Shown here: in pieces, positions 47,363 through 59,500 of the stretch
Layout of the letters: every line of letters begins with the position of its first letter
Numbering within the stretch: position 1 is the stretch's first letter
Program-made: the position numbers and the translations under genes
Notes under the pieces: model-generated
Told to the model about the DNA's origin: nothing
Seen by the model: only the letters and a program-made list of their open reading frames with translations
Database searches by the model: none
Assembly: GCA_023055505.1 (NCBI GenBank)
Contig: JALIRH010000006.1
Location: 22,107,105 to 22,171,104, forward strand
Length of the DNA: 64,000 nucleotides
Direction of reading: 5' to 3'
Source of the DNA: Callipepla californica brunnescens
Taxonomy: Eukaryota; Chordata; Aves; Galliformes; Odontophoridae

Positions 47363-50300
47363 TAAATCTAATTTGCAGATTTGTAAACATGAAAATCAAA
47401 ATATTTAAAAAACAGAAAATCTTTGTTTGGGAAACATATAAATAATTAAAAATAGATCAGGTGATTTTCTGTATGGTCTGATAAATATAACATCAGCTTA
47501 GATAAGGAAAATCATCACAAGATTGCATCTCAAAATTTTGCAGGGTTAGTTTATTTTGGTCCTTATAGCTTAAGACACCTACAAACTGTCTGACATTATC
47601 CTTCTAAAGAACTATCATTTCATAATGTAATGTTTTATTAATGATTTTTCCTTTTCAAATTTGAAGGCAAAAATTATGATAATCTGTGACAGCATTGGAT
47701 TTTGGAATATTGTTTAGATTGTATCTGAATATTCATTTTATTACTTTGTGTAAAAATATTTCCTGTTGATTACCTAGAGATTTAGGAGTGACCTAGTACA
47801 ACCAGTAAAAAAAAAAGTGCCCAGCAAAGGAGACTTTTTTCTAAGGTGTTCATTTTAGCATCTGCTGTCATATGTGCACAGGCTTTGGCTCAGGTTGTGT
47901 TAATAAGGGTGTGCAATGATCTCTTCCTTCACATTTATTATTATTTTTTTTTAAAGAAGAAAGTAAAATCATGTTATTTTAACAGTTCTGTACAAAACCT
48001 ACAAATACTTCAACAAAACTGTAATATTCCACATCTACCATCACTGATCTAGCACTTATCTTAAGCCAGCTCCTCCTGTGACATTTTTAAACTGTTTCTT
48101 TCCTCTGCTGGGCTAACAGTATAAAGAGACCAGGAAAACTGCTCTGAACATGGCATTACTAAAATCTCTGCAAATAAATAAATAAATAACAAAATTCCAA
48201 GTTAAGTTTTTTTTCTGACCATTCTTTCTGTAACAGAAAGCAGACTTAGAGAACGCGAAGAAAAAAGTCTTGTTAAGTCAGACTGCTGTTTTGTCAGCTG
48301 ATGTTGATCTACTTACACGGGTTGTTTTTGGTGCACATCCTGATGTATTCATGGTTTCTATAGAGTGGTGCATTAAAAAAGGCATAAACAAGGGAGGAAG
48401 TCTGAAAACCAGCCTGAATGGGAAATTGAAATTATAACAAGACTTTTAACACCTGTTAATAAAATCAGAGTGATTTTTAAAGAAAGAAACAAACAAACAA
48501 TGGAGAAAAAAAAAACCTCTACAACCTTAACAGGCATTATGGAGCACATACATCTTGATCTGCAATGTCAAGGTCATTGAGATCTGTAGGAAATCACTCC
48601 CCAGTGTTTTCTTTACATCTCAGATCAAGCTCCTTTAGTTTGTTTAAAGACTCCCAAGATTTAAGCTGGACATCATCTCTATCTTTTTAATTTGTATGTT
48701 TGAATAGAATAAAAATCAGATTTGTGTCCAGAGATATTGTGTAGGAACCATGCTAAACTGATGTAGAGGTATCAGCTTTGATTCCCAAAGGTAATTAGAA
48801 CCTCTAAGACCTGCTGTGTTGTTTGCAGTCTCACTGTAAACAACGGGAATTCAGAAGATTGGAGCACTGTTGTAGAAATGATTAATTTGACACTATTTGA
48901 TTTTGAGCGTCAAAAACTGATCATCTGAAAACAAATCTGTATTGAAGCTGTGCATAAGACCAAAGCCCATCATTTCGCTAAGTCAAGATTGGAGTGTAGA
49001 AGTCTTGGCCTTTAAAAATCTTTCTAAGAAAAGTCAGTGTTGCATGAGCTGTGCTATGGTCTTTCTGTTTTCTGGTGGTGCTTTCACTTGTTGACCATGA
49101 GTAATCCTCTCTCATATCTCCGCTGACCTCTCTTTCCTTTATTATTGTCTTTTTTTCCTCTAAAATCTTCTCATTCACATCAATTTTATTGGTGACAAAA
49201 AGTTATGACAGTGATATGTATCATTCAGCGACCGGATGGCATTTCAGTACATTTATAATTTTCCTCTCCATGTAAATTTGGGAGGTCAATGAATCCCTCA
49301 GGTTTGTGTTTATATAACCTGTCTCTGGATGTATTTTGAGTTGCTTTGATGGAGCTAAAGATTCTGTGTGTTTTAAGTTTTAGAATTACCTATGGGCTTC
49401 AAGTGAAATCAAGACCATATTGTCTTAGAAAGGATGTACATGAAGAGTAAATTAGAGTACCCACCACACACAACTTGCAATCTGGACAGCAAATGGACAG
49501 AATAGGAAAAAATCTTGTACCACGGAATGGTGAATGTCATACAACACAGAGTAGCCAAATTTTTTTCAGTTTCCTAATTCATGAGATTCAGTCTGCTATT
49601 AAGAACACATATATCTGGGATCAGTAAATGTAGTTGCAGAGACTCCTGCTTGTTTTATAATCCTATTTTGGACCTTTGTCATTATAATAAAATCCATCAT
49701 AGTCACTGAGTCTAATGATACGTGTGGAATTGGATATATGGATAAACTTGCCAATTCCTTTCTCATTTCAGTATGGTTTGTAGGCTGATCTGATTTACCA
49801 TTGGGACTGTTCTATAGCTCTCTACAAAAAATTGATAACTTAAAAAAAATCAAACTAGAATTACCATCAGCCTTTTTTACATTAATGTCCTTTCTTCAAG
49901 CATTTACAATAAATGAAACAAATAATTATGAAAATGAACCAAAATTTTTGTTTCAGTTACCACAGCTATATGAGCTGGTTAAAATTAGAATAATACCTAT
50001 TTAAAATTGCTTCTTATAAATGAAATGGAATTTAAAACCTCCAAAAACTAAATCAATAACAAAGTAGCTTACTTATAACATTATCTTTTCAGTCCCATTT
50101 CATATGTTTATTTTTGTAGAACTGAAACTTGACATCAGTTCCTGTATTGTAATATTGATGTATCCCATATTATATTTGACATAGGCTAAAAACTTGTAAA
50201 CAAAAGGAAAACTTTTCTCACTTTGGCTAGGCTGTTATTTCAACTAGAAGGGAGAATTTGTACTTTTTTCTTCCGTTTGTATATAATGAGATTCATTGGA

Positions 50301-51159
50301 ATCTCTCCAGTGATAACTTTAGGAAACCCTTTGTAGCTAGCTGAAGTAAACAGTCTCTAGTTAGTCAAACCTCTTAGGTAGGGTGCCACACTGCAAATAC
50401 TTCCGTCCTTTCTTGAGAATGTGGCCTCATTTAGTTAGTTATGCTAGTAAGTCCTTAAATACCTAAATTTAGGCTCTCAAATTGGTCCACTTGAAATAAA
50501 GGAGTATTTCTAAAAATAAGTCTTTCCCTGTAGTTAGGCTATATGGTGTAAAGCTCAATGGTAGAGTTGGTGAAAACGGATAATTATGGAATTGTTATCA
50601 CTAACTTCAGAAATAGAAAAAAATGTACTGTTAATGTATCACTGTCAAATTCGGTGGTTGGATAGGGATACTATGCATAGTTCAGCTTTTTTTTAATTAC
50701 TTTTGAGTGGCATGTAGGCTGTATGTACATAATGTCTTTAGAAATAGAAAATTTCTCTCTGCATCTTCATATTCTACAGAATCTAAACTTGCTCAATATT
50801 TATTTAGTTCACATTATTTAGAGGCTTTAGTGTTGTCCCTTAAGGAAGCAAAAAATTTGCATAAAAAGATAGGAAAAAATAAGAACAAATTATTTATCCA
50901 AATAGATAGATTTTAAATCCAATGTTTGTAAAGGTCTTTTATCTTCAGCAGAGTGATGGATTAGTTCTTTAAAGGAAAATGGCAGTAATTAGTTATAATA
51001 CCTGAGAGAGCTCAATAAATATTTACTAAATTAAGATTATTTATTATTTAAATTCTAAGTGTTCAGAAGTCTCCTGTGGGTGCAGAGTGCCTTTGGTTAG
51101 GAACTGTGTAAGTACAGCTGCTATCCTGACCAGCATACAACCCAAAATAAATGCCAGGG
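47363..51159. other. Unique non-coding stretch
   Basis: No interspersed repeat was recognised. An (AAAT)n run lies at about 48171-48189 and an A-rich run at about 48508-48518. Frames such as 48978-49178 (minus) and 49801-50004 (plus) have the Lys/Asn/Ile/Phe-rich character of random AT-rich DNA. Confidence 0.5.
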
Positions 51160-51248
51160 TAGACAGGAACAAAATGAATTGCCCAAGGGCATGGAGTTAG
51201 CAGCAGATCTAGGTCTATGATCTCTAAAGCCACCCTGGAGCATTACCT
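51160..51248 (-). mobile_element. Ancient MIR-like (CORE-SINE) fragment
   Basis: The plus strand carries 'aatgaattgcccaaggg', 'gagttag', 'gcagatctaggtct' and 'ctctaaagcca' in the order and spacing of the reverse complement of MIR (TTGCCCAAGG-TCACACAGCTAG-GCAGAGC-CAGGTCT-CTCCAAAGCC). The tRNA-like head and the 3' end are not recognisable. MIR-type elements are old amniote SINEs that survive in birds only as diverged scraps, which fits. Chance similarity cannot be excluded by eye. Confidence 0.5.
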
Positions 51249-54200
51249 ACAGGAGCAGCTACTTGCTTTTCCCTTCTCATCCCTAAGCCTTTGACTTCCA
51301 ACCATTACTCAGTGCAGCAATGTAACTATGATCCACCATCAAGGCCTTAGTGAGCTCCTTATCTTGTGGCTACCTCGATCCAAGTCTTTTGCTAAACATT
51401 CCTTTCTCTTTCTTTCTATCTATTTTTTTTAAAGTGAGAATAATCTTCATTTCCTTTGAGATGGTTACTCTTTCACACTCACAATCCATGCATTTACTTT
51501 AAAAATCTTGATATTTCTCACTTTGTTTAATCACTTTTTAATGCCTTTCCTCTTCTGTCACTGCCTACTGTATCTTTCTGGTGCTCTCTTCTACTGCAGA
51601 CTGTCATCACTGTCCATTTGCTCTGCTGCTCTAAAATTGACCCTATATAAGTGGTGAGTGGATTGTGAGTCAGATGAGGGTTTGTTCTTTGCTGTTGTTT
51701 TCCAGAAGTTACACTGTAGATCTTCTATTAGAACAGTTAATTACAGAGGTCTGTACTAATTTGGTGGCTGACAGTCTTTTCCTCCTGAGGTGGAAGTGAC
51801 ATAGCCAACAAGGATGTGTCAAATCCATGTGGACACTAACATTTTAGGTAGTGTCCTACACATGCAGTTTTTGGTGTACGTTCCAAATTCAAAAGAAATT
51901 TCAAATATGGCTGCTCCAGGCAGCTGAACTAACTAAGTGGTTTTGAGAAGAAACAAATGGGTGAAGGACTGCATGGGGAGCTCATGTGAGCCTATCTAGG
52001 AGAAAACAGGGCTCTGCATGGAGTCACTTCATCTTCTGTAAATATTGCTTAGGAGGGACTAAAACAGATTTGAGGGAGAATATTTCTAGGGACAGTGGCT
52101 TTGTCATACACAACATTTTCCTCTTAGTTTATATATCTAGGTGAAATTTATTTGTATTTGAGTAATTGCTATATAAATTGTCCTACCCTTCTGCATAGGC
52201 TTCATTTCTGAGATCATATAATTCAGTGGACCCTTGATTCAACAAAGGACTCCAGGCACCCAAGGTGAGTTGTGCTAATAGGGGATTTTCCTAGGAACGC
52301 ATACTGACAAATATTTTCTGTAATCTAGACAGCAGTATGTCTTGTTCTGTTCGAAGAAAAGTATTCCTTCACTCCCTGCTTTTGAGAATAGGCTGACAGA
52401 GGTTACTTAAAACTGCAACAACAGTTCATGCAGCTGTTACCTTCAAGTATTACTTTTCTGTGTTTCTTCTTCACAGTGAGTTTAAGAGCTGAGCATCAGT
52501 AGCACTAATCCTAATGTTTCAGATTTTTGTTTATATTACAGAGTAAGGCACTGTCTCTGAAGGAAACCAAATAGTAGTACAGAGGTTCCTAGAAACTGAA
52601 ATAATTGAAAGTGAACTCTGTGATGAATGTTCCTTACAGCTGAGCTGTTGGAGAAGTCTGTCTAGAAAGGCATTCAGCATAAATTTCTAGGGTTTACTCT
52701 GATTTTGTCTTATCACTGTGTTACATTCAGCTGTAATATATTCCTCTCTAGAGTTTGATCTTGATATCTAGAGAAGAGCTTTTGTGATCTCATAAGATGA
52801 TGTATTGCCAGATGTATATGTGTGTGTCTATGTGCTTAGCCTTCAATGTGTTTCATCCAGACTACTTCAAGTCTGTTTCTACCAGCTAAATTGTATAGCA
52901 GCAAGCCAAAATTAACTCCGATCACTGGTGCCAAAAACTGGTATGGACAAGTTTAGAATTGGTTTACAATTGAAACAGCTTATATAATGAGTTTTTCCAG
53001 CTGAAATAGCAACATAAGATGGTATCAAATGAATTTCCAGTCTAAATTTCTTTTTTTTTTTTTCCTTTGACAGGAAGGACAGTATTGTTAGAACTTCTAA
53101 TCTGTTGATTGTTAGATCTAAAGACTTTTAAGTATGATCTGTTCCTCACACAAAAGAACTTATAACCCAAAGGGGATGAAGTCTTTAACTGAATCCTTAG
53201 GTCTGTGCAGAGACCTAATTAAGCTGCCATATATCTCCATAGGAATGTAAGTACAGTCTATCACAGTAGCAAGATCAGGACCCAGATTAGTATAAAAACT
53301 TTGGAACATTCAAGAATCATAAGGAATAGGGTGGAGAGCCTTACAAACATAGTTATTTTTGATGATTTTCAAAATATCTCTGCTTTGGATAATAGTCACA
53401 GCCTAGGTAGTTTTAGTCACTTGAAGTGTACCTACAGGATAGAATGCAGACTAGTATGGAGTAAACAGAGTTTGTTTTCCAGGCAGTCATACCAAGAAAG
53501 ATTCAAACATCTAAAAATAGTTGCATAGTGACTTTTCTTGTTTATCTTAGGATATCTGATTACTTGAATAACTTTACATGTCTAAAATGGTACTAGAGGC
53601 CTATATTTAAACACAGTGTGTCTGCTTCACACTTTTTTCAGCATTTTAAACATATCTGACAACTTTCTGTTAGCTCTGTACTCCTAGTTACAGTTCTAGT
53701 GTGAGCCTGACTTTGCATATGCAAACTCTACATTTTCAAACTCTATGAAAGACAGTCACATAAAGAAGAGGACAACAGCCACATATATGTGAAATTAAAT
53801 CTATCTTTTATTTAGAGAATATTTCTTTCTAGTGGTTTCAAATTAAAGGATACAGGCTTTCACGTATTTAAGGTATGATTAAGTGCAGTAGGATTCTCAG
53901 AGATGCGTAGGGCTCATTTTCTTTTGCTTTTTGTAGACAAATCTTCTTTGCTCCCCAGTGCATAGATATTTTGAATATTTTTAAAAATTATGGGAAGTCA
54001 GAATCTACTTTCTTTAGATCTTTCAATAGTTTAACAAACTTTGTCATTAATTCCCAACTGTATAAGTCAAGCAAGATTACTTTGCATATCTTAAAGGTGC
54101 TGTGAAGTGAAAACATTTAAAGATTTTGGGATATTCACAAAGTGCAGGAGGGCCATCAGTATCAATATGCTAGGGTGTTGTTGCAATCACAACTATATAA

Positions 54201-57200
54201 TTATTCATATGACATTATCAAAGTAGTATATATGCCAGATTTGGGAATAGAAAAGAGTTGTGACCTGATAGATTACTGGATAGTGCTAAATATTAAATAG
54301 TTAATCTGCTGGAATATGTTCCATTCCTGAATTTTGAAATGCATAATAAACAATTCAGAAGGGACCTTCAACTTTTGTTGTTTTCTCTTTCTTGAGACTT
54401 AAGTATGCATTTCCCTTGTGTAACAGCTTTGAAACCCCAAGCTAAATCTCACTGTTAAAACCCCAAAACGCTTCAGAGTGAAAACCCATCTGAAACTTGT
54501 AGGGAACGTGAAACTGATGAAAAATTAGTTTTCCATTATTTTAGTGAAAAACTAATAGGAACAGATTGTAAGCAGTGTTTTCTACATGGAACATGGGAAT
54601 TATCTGTTTTGGTTTTTTTTTTGGTTGTTGTTTTTTTCACTCCAGAGTCCTCTCTAGCAACCAAAGCTATAAATTAGAGCATGTGCTCAGGGGAGTCTAA
54701 GCACTGTTCCTTCTACTTGCTAAAGCAGTCCAAGTCCAGGACATTTAAATAATCTAATGTCCTGCAAAACTGGCTGAGCTCAGAGTAGAACAGTACGCTC
54801 TGCCATTCTTTTGTCATGAGAAGAGTTTTGCAAAAAGATTGGTCTGAAAAGAAAGTCATACTAGAATTCCAGATGGCATTTTGATGATGAGCTAAATCAA
54901 GCTTAATATTTGGAGCTCTACCAAAGTAGGTGAGCCTTTGCAAGGTGCTATGTCCCTGTGCTCTCTTCCACGTGGTAAGAAATCCACTGTGCCATTTCTT
55001 TAGTGTGGCACACAGAGTGTTTACACCTGGCTCACTCCATGATTAGTGTGAGAGCAGAAGTGAACTGTGTTTCTAACTCCTCTTTGTTGCATACTTATTC
55101 ATTTAAAAGACTAACACTAAGCTAGGAACAATTCTCAGTTCCCCTAAATAAAGAGTCTGTTATAAGTAGCTTTCAGACCAGTGATATTATTTTTTCTTGG
55201 GATTATTTTCTTGATATCAGGTGTGATATTTCTTCTGAAAGTATATTCTTTGTACACTGTACTTGTTTCTTTTGGTTTGTTGTGTACTGCTATGCAAGTA
55301 TGCTCATGAAAGATATTGTGTTTCTATATATCTCTGGGGAAGACATAGTTTCAGGTGATGTGGAGATATGAGTACAATATAGGTATGAACAAAGATATAA
55401 AAAAAAAAACAAACAACTCAGAAGCAATCATAATTTAAATGTGAAATATATAGGTGGAACTCAAAAATTAAACTCTGAAAAGCAAATTGTTACTCTTCAT
55501 AGCTCAACTACAATTGTACTTACGTATAATTAGAGCTACCATCCAAGGACATTTGACAGTATAGTGAAGATGCATAGTGGTGACACAGAAGTAATGGAAA
55601 GTGGTGTCATGGAGATATATGTAAGGATGGAAAACAGCTGTGGAATCAATATTATCCTTTTTAATTTAGCTATTCAGTGCTGCCAGATACTGGGAAACCA
55701 AGGGAATCTTTCCTAAAGTTCATAATAGAATAGTAGTGCAGCTAGGGAGTTATTTCTTTCAGATATACAACAATATATTTGAACAATTTATTTCTTTTTT
55801 TTTATACATTTGAACTATGCCTATGACATTCTATGCTTTGAGTAAAGGGAGAGTTTTTACTCTTCAAATCATATAAAAACAGAACGACTAAACCCTTAGA
55901 TGCACATAGCTTTTGTGTAAAGCATTGAACCTCTTCCATCTCAGCATTATCACCATACTCTGCCAGTTCAAACAAGTGTTCTGTAAGTCACATATTTCCT
56001 TTTTTAGTTTATCTGGGAATAGCTTGTTTATACAATTTATTTGCTCTACAGAGTTGACTCTCTTGAAGTATGTTTAAACTTTGTTCAGAAACTGTTCGTT
56101 TGCAGGTTGCAGTTGATTTTTTTCTGCACAAAACAAAAAACATCAACAACAAATAACCAACAGTGCTTTTTGATGTATATTTAAAATGGTATTTATTGAA
56201 ATGTTTAATTTAAGAAATTTAACTGTGTAATTCCTGATTTAAGGAGGGCAGGATTAGAAAAATCTTACTTGTGAATAATAGTTCCCTTAGCATTTTTTTT
56301 TTATTTTTCTCTTTACTTAACAAAGACTGCAGTTAATGAACTTCATGTCATTCTGTAAGTAGGTCTATGAAGTAAACATTTATTTTAAGAAAGGATGAGA
56401 AAGAGATGAGGTTTATTCTGTTCTTTCAGAGTGCATCTTTATTCTTTATTCAGGTGTAATAGTTGTAACAGAATAGCCACACATTATGGCAGACACAAAT
56501 TAGAAAATAAATAAAATAACCAGTGCAGAGTTATTTCAGTGATGACACTATATTCAGGAAAGATTTGTAAAGATTATTATATAGTCTTAAATAAACTATA
56601 TCATCATCAGCAATTTTTTCTTGGTTAAAAACTGTTGATCTCTGAAAGGAGAACACCTCTTGAAGAATATAGTAATGAATGAAGAAAATACTGAAATGTT
56701 ACATGATAGCCTTGATTTATACACTTGAGTCTTTTCCAGTATCAGTGACCTATTTACCCTTCCTTTGGCTTAGAGATGCCAATTTTGTCTTTCTTCCTGT
56801 TAAATCTTGTTTATTAAAAAGGAATAAGAATTACTAATTATCTATACTAAGATATGAAATTCTCCAGGAAGTGTATCAGGTGCCTCATTTTCTGATTTTG
56901 AAATAACAATATGACTTGACAAACCAAAGTTGGTAACAAAAGAACTCAATCTAACTGGATCTAAACTGCCTAGAGAAACAATTACTAGATAAAGAGGGGC
57001 ATGAAATGGTCATTGAAAGAAAAAGAGAAGACAAAAATTATTCAGGTAGATAACTATAATTAAATCAAAACAGAATAAAGACAAAGTACAGTTGCATCAT
57101 TCATATGAATATTAAAACTACCCATCAGCAAAATTTTAAAGTAACATATTTTAATATCAAGTTAAGTCTGACAATAATTCAGAAACATACCCTAAGCAAG

Positions 57201-58180
57201 GTATGACTCCAAGGGCAGGCCATAAATAACAAACATAACAATGGAAGCTCTAGCTCAGTGAATAACACAACTTACTACTGAGTTCATGCTCAGCCTCACT
57301 ATTGAAATTACACTCATGTAACTATCAATTTCAGTGAAGGCCAACAGTCATAAAAATTGAATATCACTATGATGAATCAAGCTCAGATTCTTTCTTCTCT
57401 TTTATCATCTGGACATTAAAGATCCTTAGGAGTGCTTGTCATATTTTTCTGCCTCCCTCTTGGTCAGCATTTTACATGCTTCTATAATGGTAATGGCTAT
57501 TTAAGAACCATTTTCCAGAAGATTTGCATCTGGAACATATTCCCAGAATTCTGACGGTATGCTTAGGCACCGAATTTGCTTGAGACACCTTTTTTGTTTG
57601 TTTGGTTGGTTTTTGTTTTTTAATCCTAGGTTAGTTATAAACATCCTATAGATGACCATATTTTTTGCACACATAGTTTTGTCTTTTTTAATTCCATATC
57701 ACTGCAAAATTGCATAAGGATTTCCCATGTCACAGTCTACTTTTCAATCATATAAGACACAATTGTACAACCCTCATAATTTTATTAGGCAGTTCTTTCA
57801 GTGCAGTACAAAGATTATGTTTGAAAAATGCTATCATACAGTTCTTAAAATCTATTTAAAATATGCATGCTGATCACACTACAACTTTTCTTTGTCATTG
57901 AAGCATTAAAAATATCTTACACATTGTGATGAGCTATATGAAATGTTGTACACATCTGGAAACACTTGCATTCTTCTATTTTTTATTGTCTGTAAGAGAA
58001 AAATCTATATAAATGTCTAAAGCTGGAATTCTATGAATCATAATGAGATGAGAAAGCAGTCTCTTTACATTTTGACTCTCCTTAAAAAAAAATTAGAAAT
58101 ATGTCTACTTTCTTTAATTCTGTCAGAATTTTCACAGGCCTTCATATAAAATGTCAAATCAATATTTGATCTCCAATATG
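51249..58180. other. Long unique AT-rich non-coding stretch
   Basis: No repeat family, RNA gene or convincing exon was seen over about 7 kb. Low-complexity runs: T13 at about 53051-53063, a TG-rich run at about 54608-54640, A10 near 55400, and a TTTGTTTGG-type run at about 57588-57622. Frames at 53301-53528 (plus) and 54713-54943 (minus) show no domains. Confidence 0.5.
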
Positions 58181-58183
58181 AAA

Positions 58184-58213
58184 TGAATGAATAAATAAAT
58201 AAATAAATAAATT
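58184..58213. repeat. (AAAT)n microsatellite
   Basis: GAATGAATAAATAAATAAAT and onward, about seven tetranucleotide units. It abuts the 3' end of the minus-strand open frame that stops at 58214. Confidence 0.95.
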
Positions 58214-58628
58214 TTATAATCGCAGTAGCAACACTGTTAACACCCGATGCTGGTTATTCCTGAAAGTTCTGATTACCTCTTGAATCTCTTCAAAAATTTG
58301 GTTCAGGTGTTTGGAAAATGGCCATTTGTAGTTAGCCTTTTCATTCTCTTTATGGAGCTTGTTTAAGTACTCCAACAATATTTCTGTAGTTGCATTCCTT
58401 GTAATAAAATGATTTTCATTTTTATCATTTATGAGACTTTTCATCTATTCAAAATGTAATGCTCTGAATGGGTTCAGACTTGTCTGAGGAACTAATGAAC
58501 AATTTGCCAACGCTGTCCATCATACCATAGTAAGTATCTCCTCCAAAATAAGCATGAAAAGCCCAGAATCTTGTATTTGAATTTCCCAGAATGTCATATA
58601 TGCTGTATATATAGTATAATCTGTTCAT
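58214..58628 (-). pseudogene. Possible degraded coding fragment: two adjacent frames, unassigned
   Basis: Two ATG-started minus-strand frames follow each other in different phases. The first, 58449-58628 (59 codons), reads in its middle Arg-Phe-Trp-Ala-Phe-His-Ala-Tyr-Phe-Gly-Gly-Asp-Thr-Tyr-Tyr. The second, 58214-58444 (76 codons), starts 4 nt after the first one's TGA and is charged and helix-like (Glu/Lys/Asn-rich, Leu spacing). A GAG|GTAATC donor-like site lies within the second. The residue mix of the first frame is unlike random AT-rich translation, which suggests a decayed gene or transposon fragment with a frame break. I recognise no family. Chance is a serious alternative, because frames of these lengths are common here. 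Confidence 0.15.
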
Positions 58629-59331
58629 GTTAATGTAGTTTCAGTAACATGAAACATCTCTTTTTTACCTGTACTCTTAGCACGCTAAGACTGTGAAAAT
58701 TACAAGATATAATATGGTTGTTGAAAATATTCATAGCACTGATCACACACTATTCTTTAGTGAGAGTAAAGATATTGGTGTAATCACTCCTTCAGTATCT
58801 CCTTTTAATGCTGATTAGATATTTTTCCACTAACTACTTTTAATGGCTTTTGGTAATATATATAACTGTTCCCATTTCATGTCTTGTAGTCCTTCTTCCA
58901 CTGTGAATGTATAAATTTCTGTGTAACCTATTTCTGATCAGTTATGCACAATTCTGCTTTAGTTACTCTGTAAAAACTTTGGGAATTTTGGGCCTAAATA
59001 ATGTTAAATGTTCCATATTTCTAATACCTAGTCTTTTCTGTCTTTCTCCTCATCTTTTCATGATTTATATGAATAACTGATGGCAGTTATTCATATTATC
59101 AGCATTTTTCTGAAGCTTTTCAGATATGTCCCTAAAATTATGCTTTACCATAGATCAAATAAGCCCTTATTAAATTTCTTTTTCCCATAAACATCCTTTT
59201 AAGCTGTAGATAAAATCATTCCTAATCTTCTGTAAAATATTGAGCTTGTGGAGTATTTAACTATGAACAGAACTGATCTGCTAGGCATGCTCAAAGCATG
59301 ACTGTAATGTCCCAGGGTTCTTGCACTGCAG

Positions 59332-59499
59332 TTAGGGATGGTGTGTTTGGCAATGCTTAGGATGTTACCAACTATTCAAATAAGTATCACAACAATTTTC
59401 ACTGAAATATCCCTTTCCTTGAAAATTCCTCGTTATGCCATTGTCATGGGATTTGATTGGTTTCCTCTCTACCCAATGGTTTTGGGTACTTGGTGTGAT
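59332..59499 (+). other. Candidate 168-nt exon, unassigned (low confidence)
   Basis: A CTTGCACTGCAG acceptor-like site ends at 59331, a GTAAGA donor starts at 59500, and the 168 nt between are open for exactly 56 codons in one frame (phase 0 at both ends). The predicted segment is hydrophobic, with Trp, Pro, Tyr and Cys in its second half (Gly-Phe-Asp-Trp-Phe-Pro-Leu-Tyr-Pro), as in a membrane protein. No family is recognised. The polypyrimidine tract is weak, and chance coincidences of this sort are expected in long intronic or intergenic DNA. Confidence 0.18.
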
Positions 59500-59500
59500 G

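Noticed and set aside
58030..58050. 'attctatgaatcat' as a CR1 tail
   Set aside because: No CR1 body on either side; a chance octamer match.
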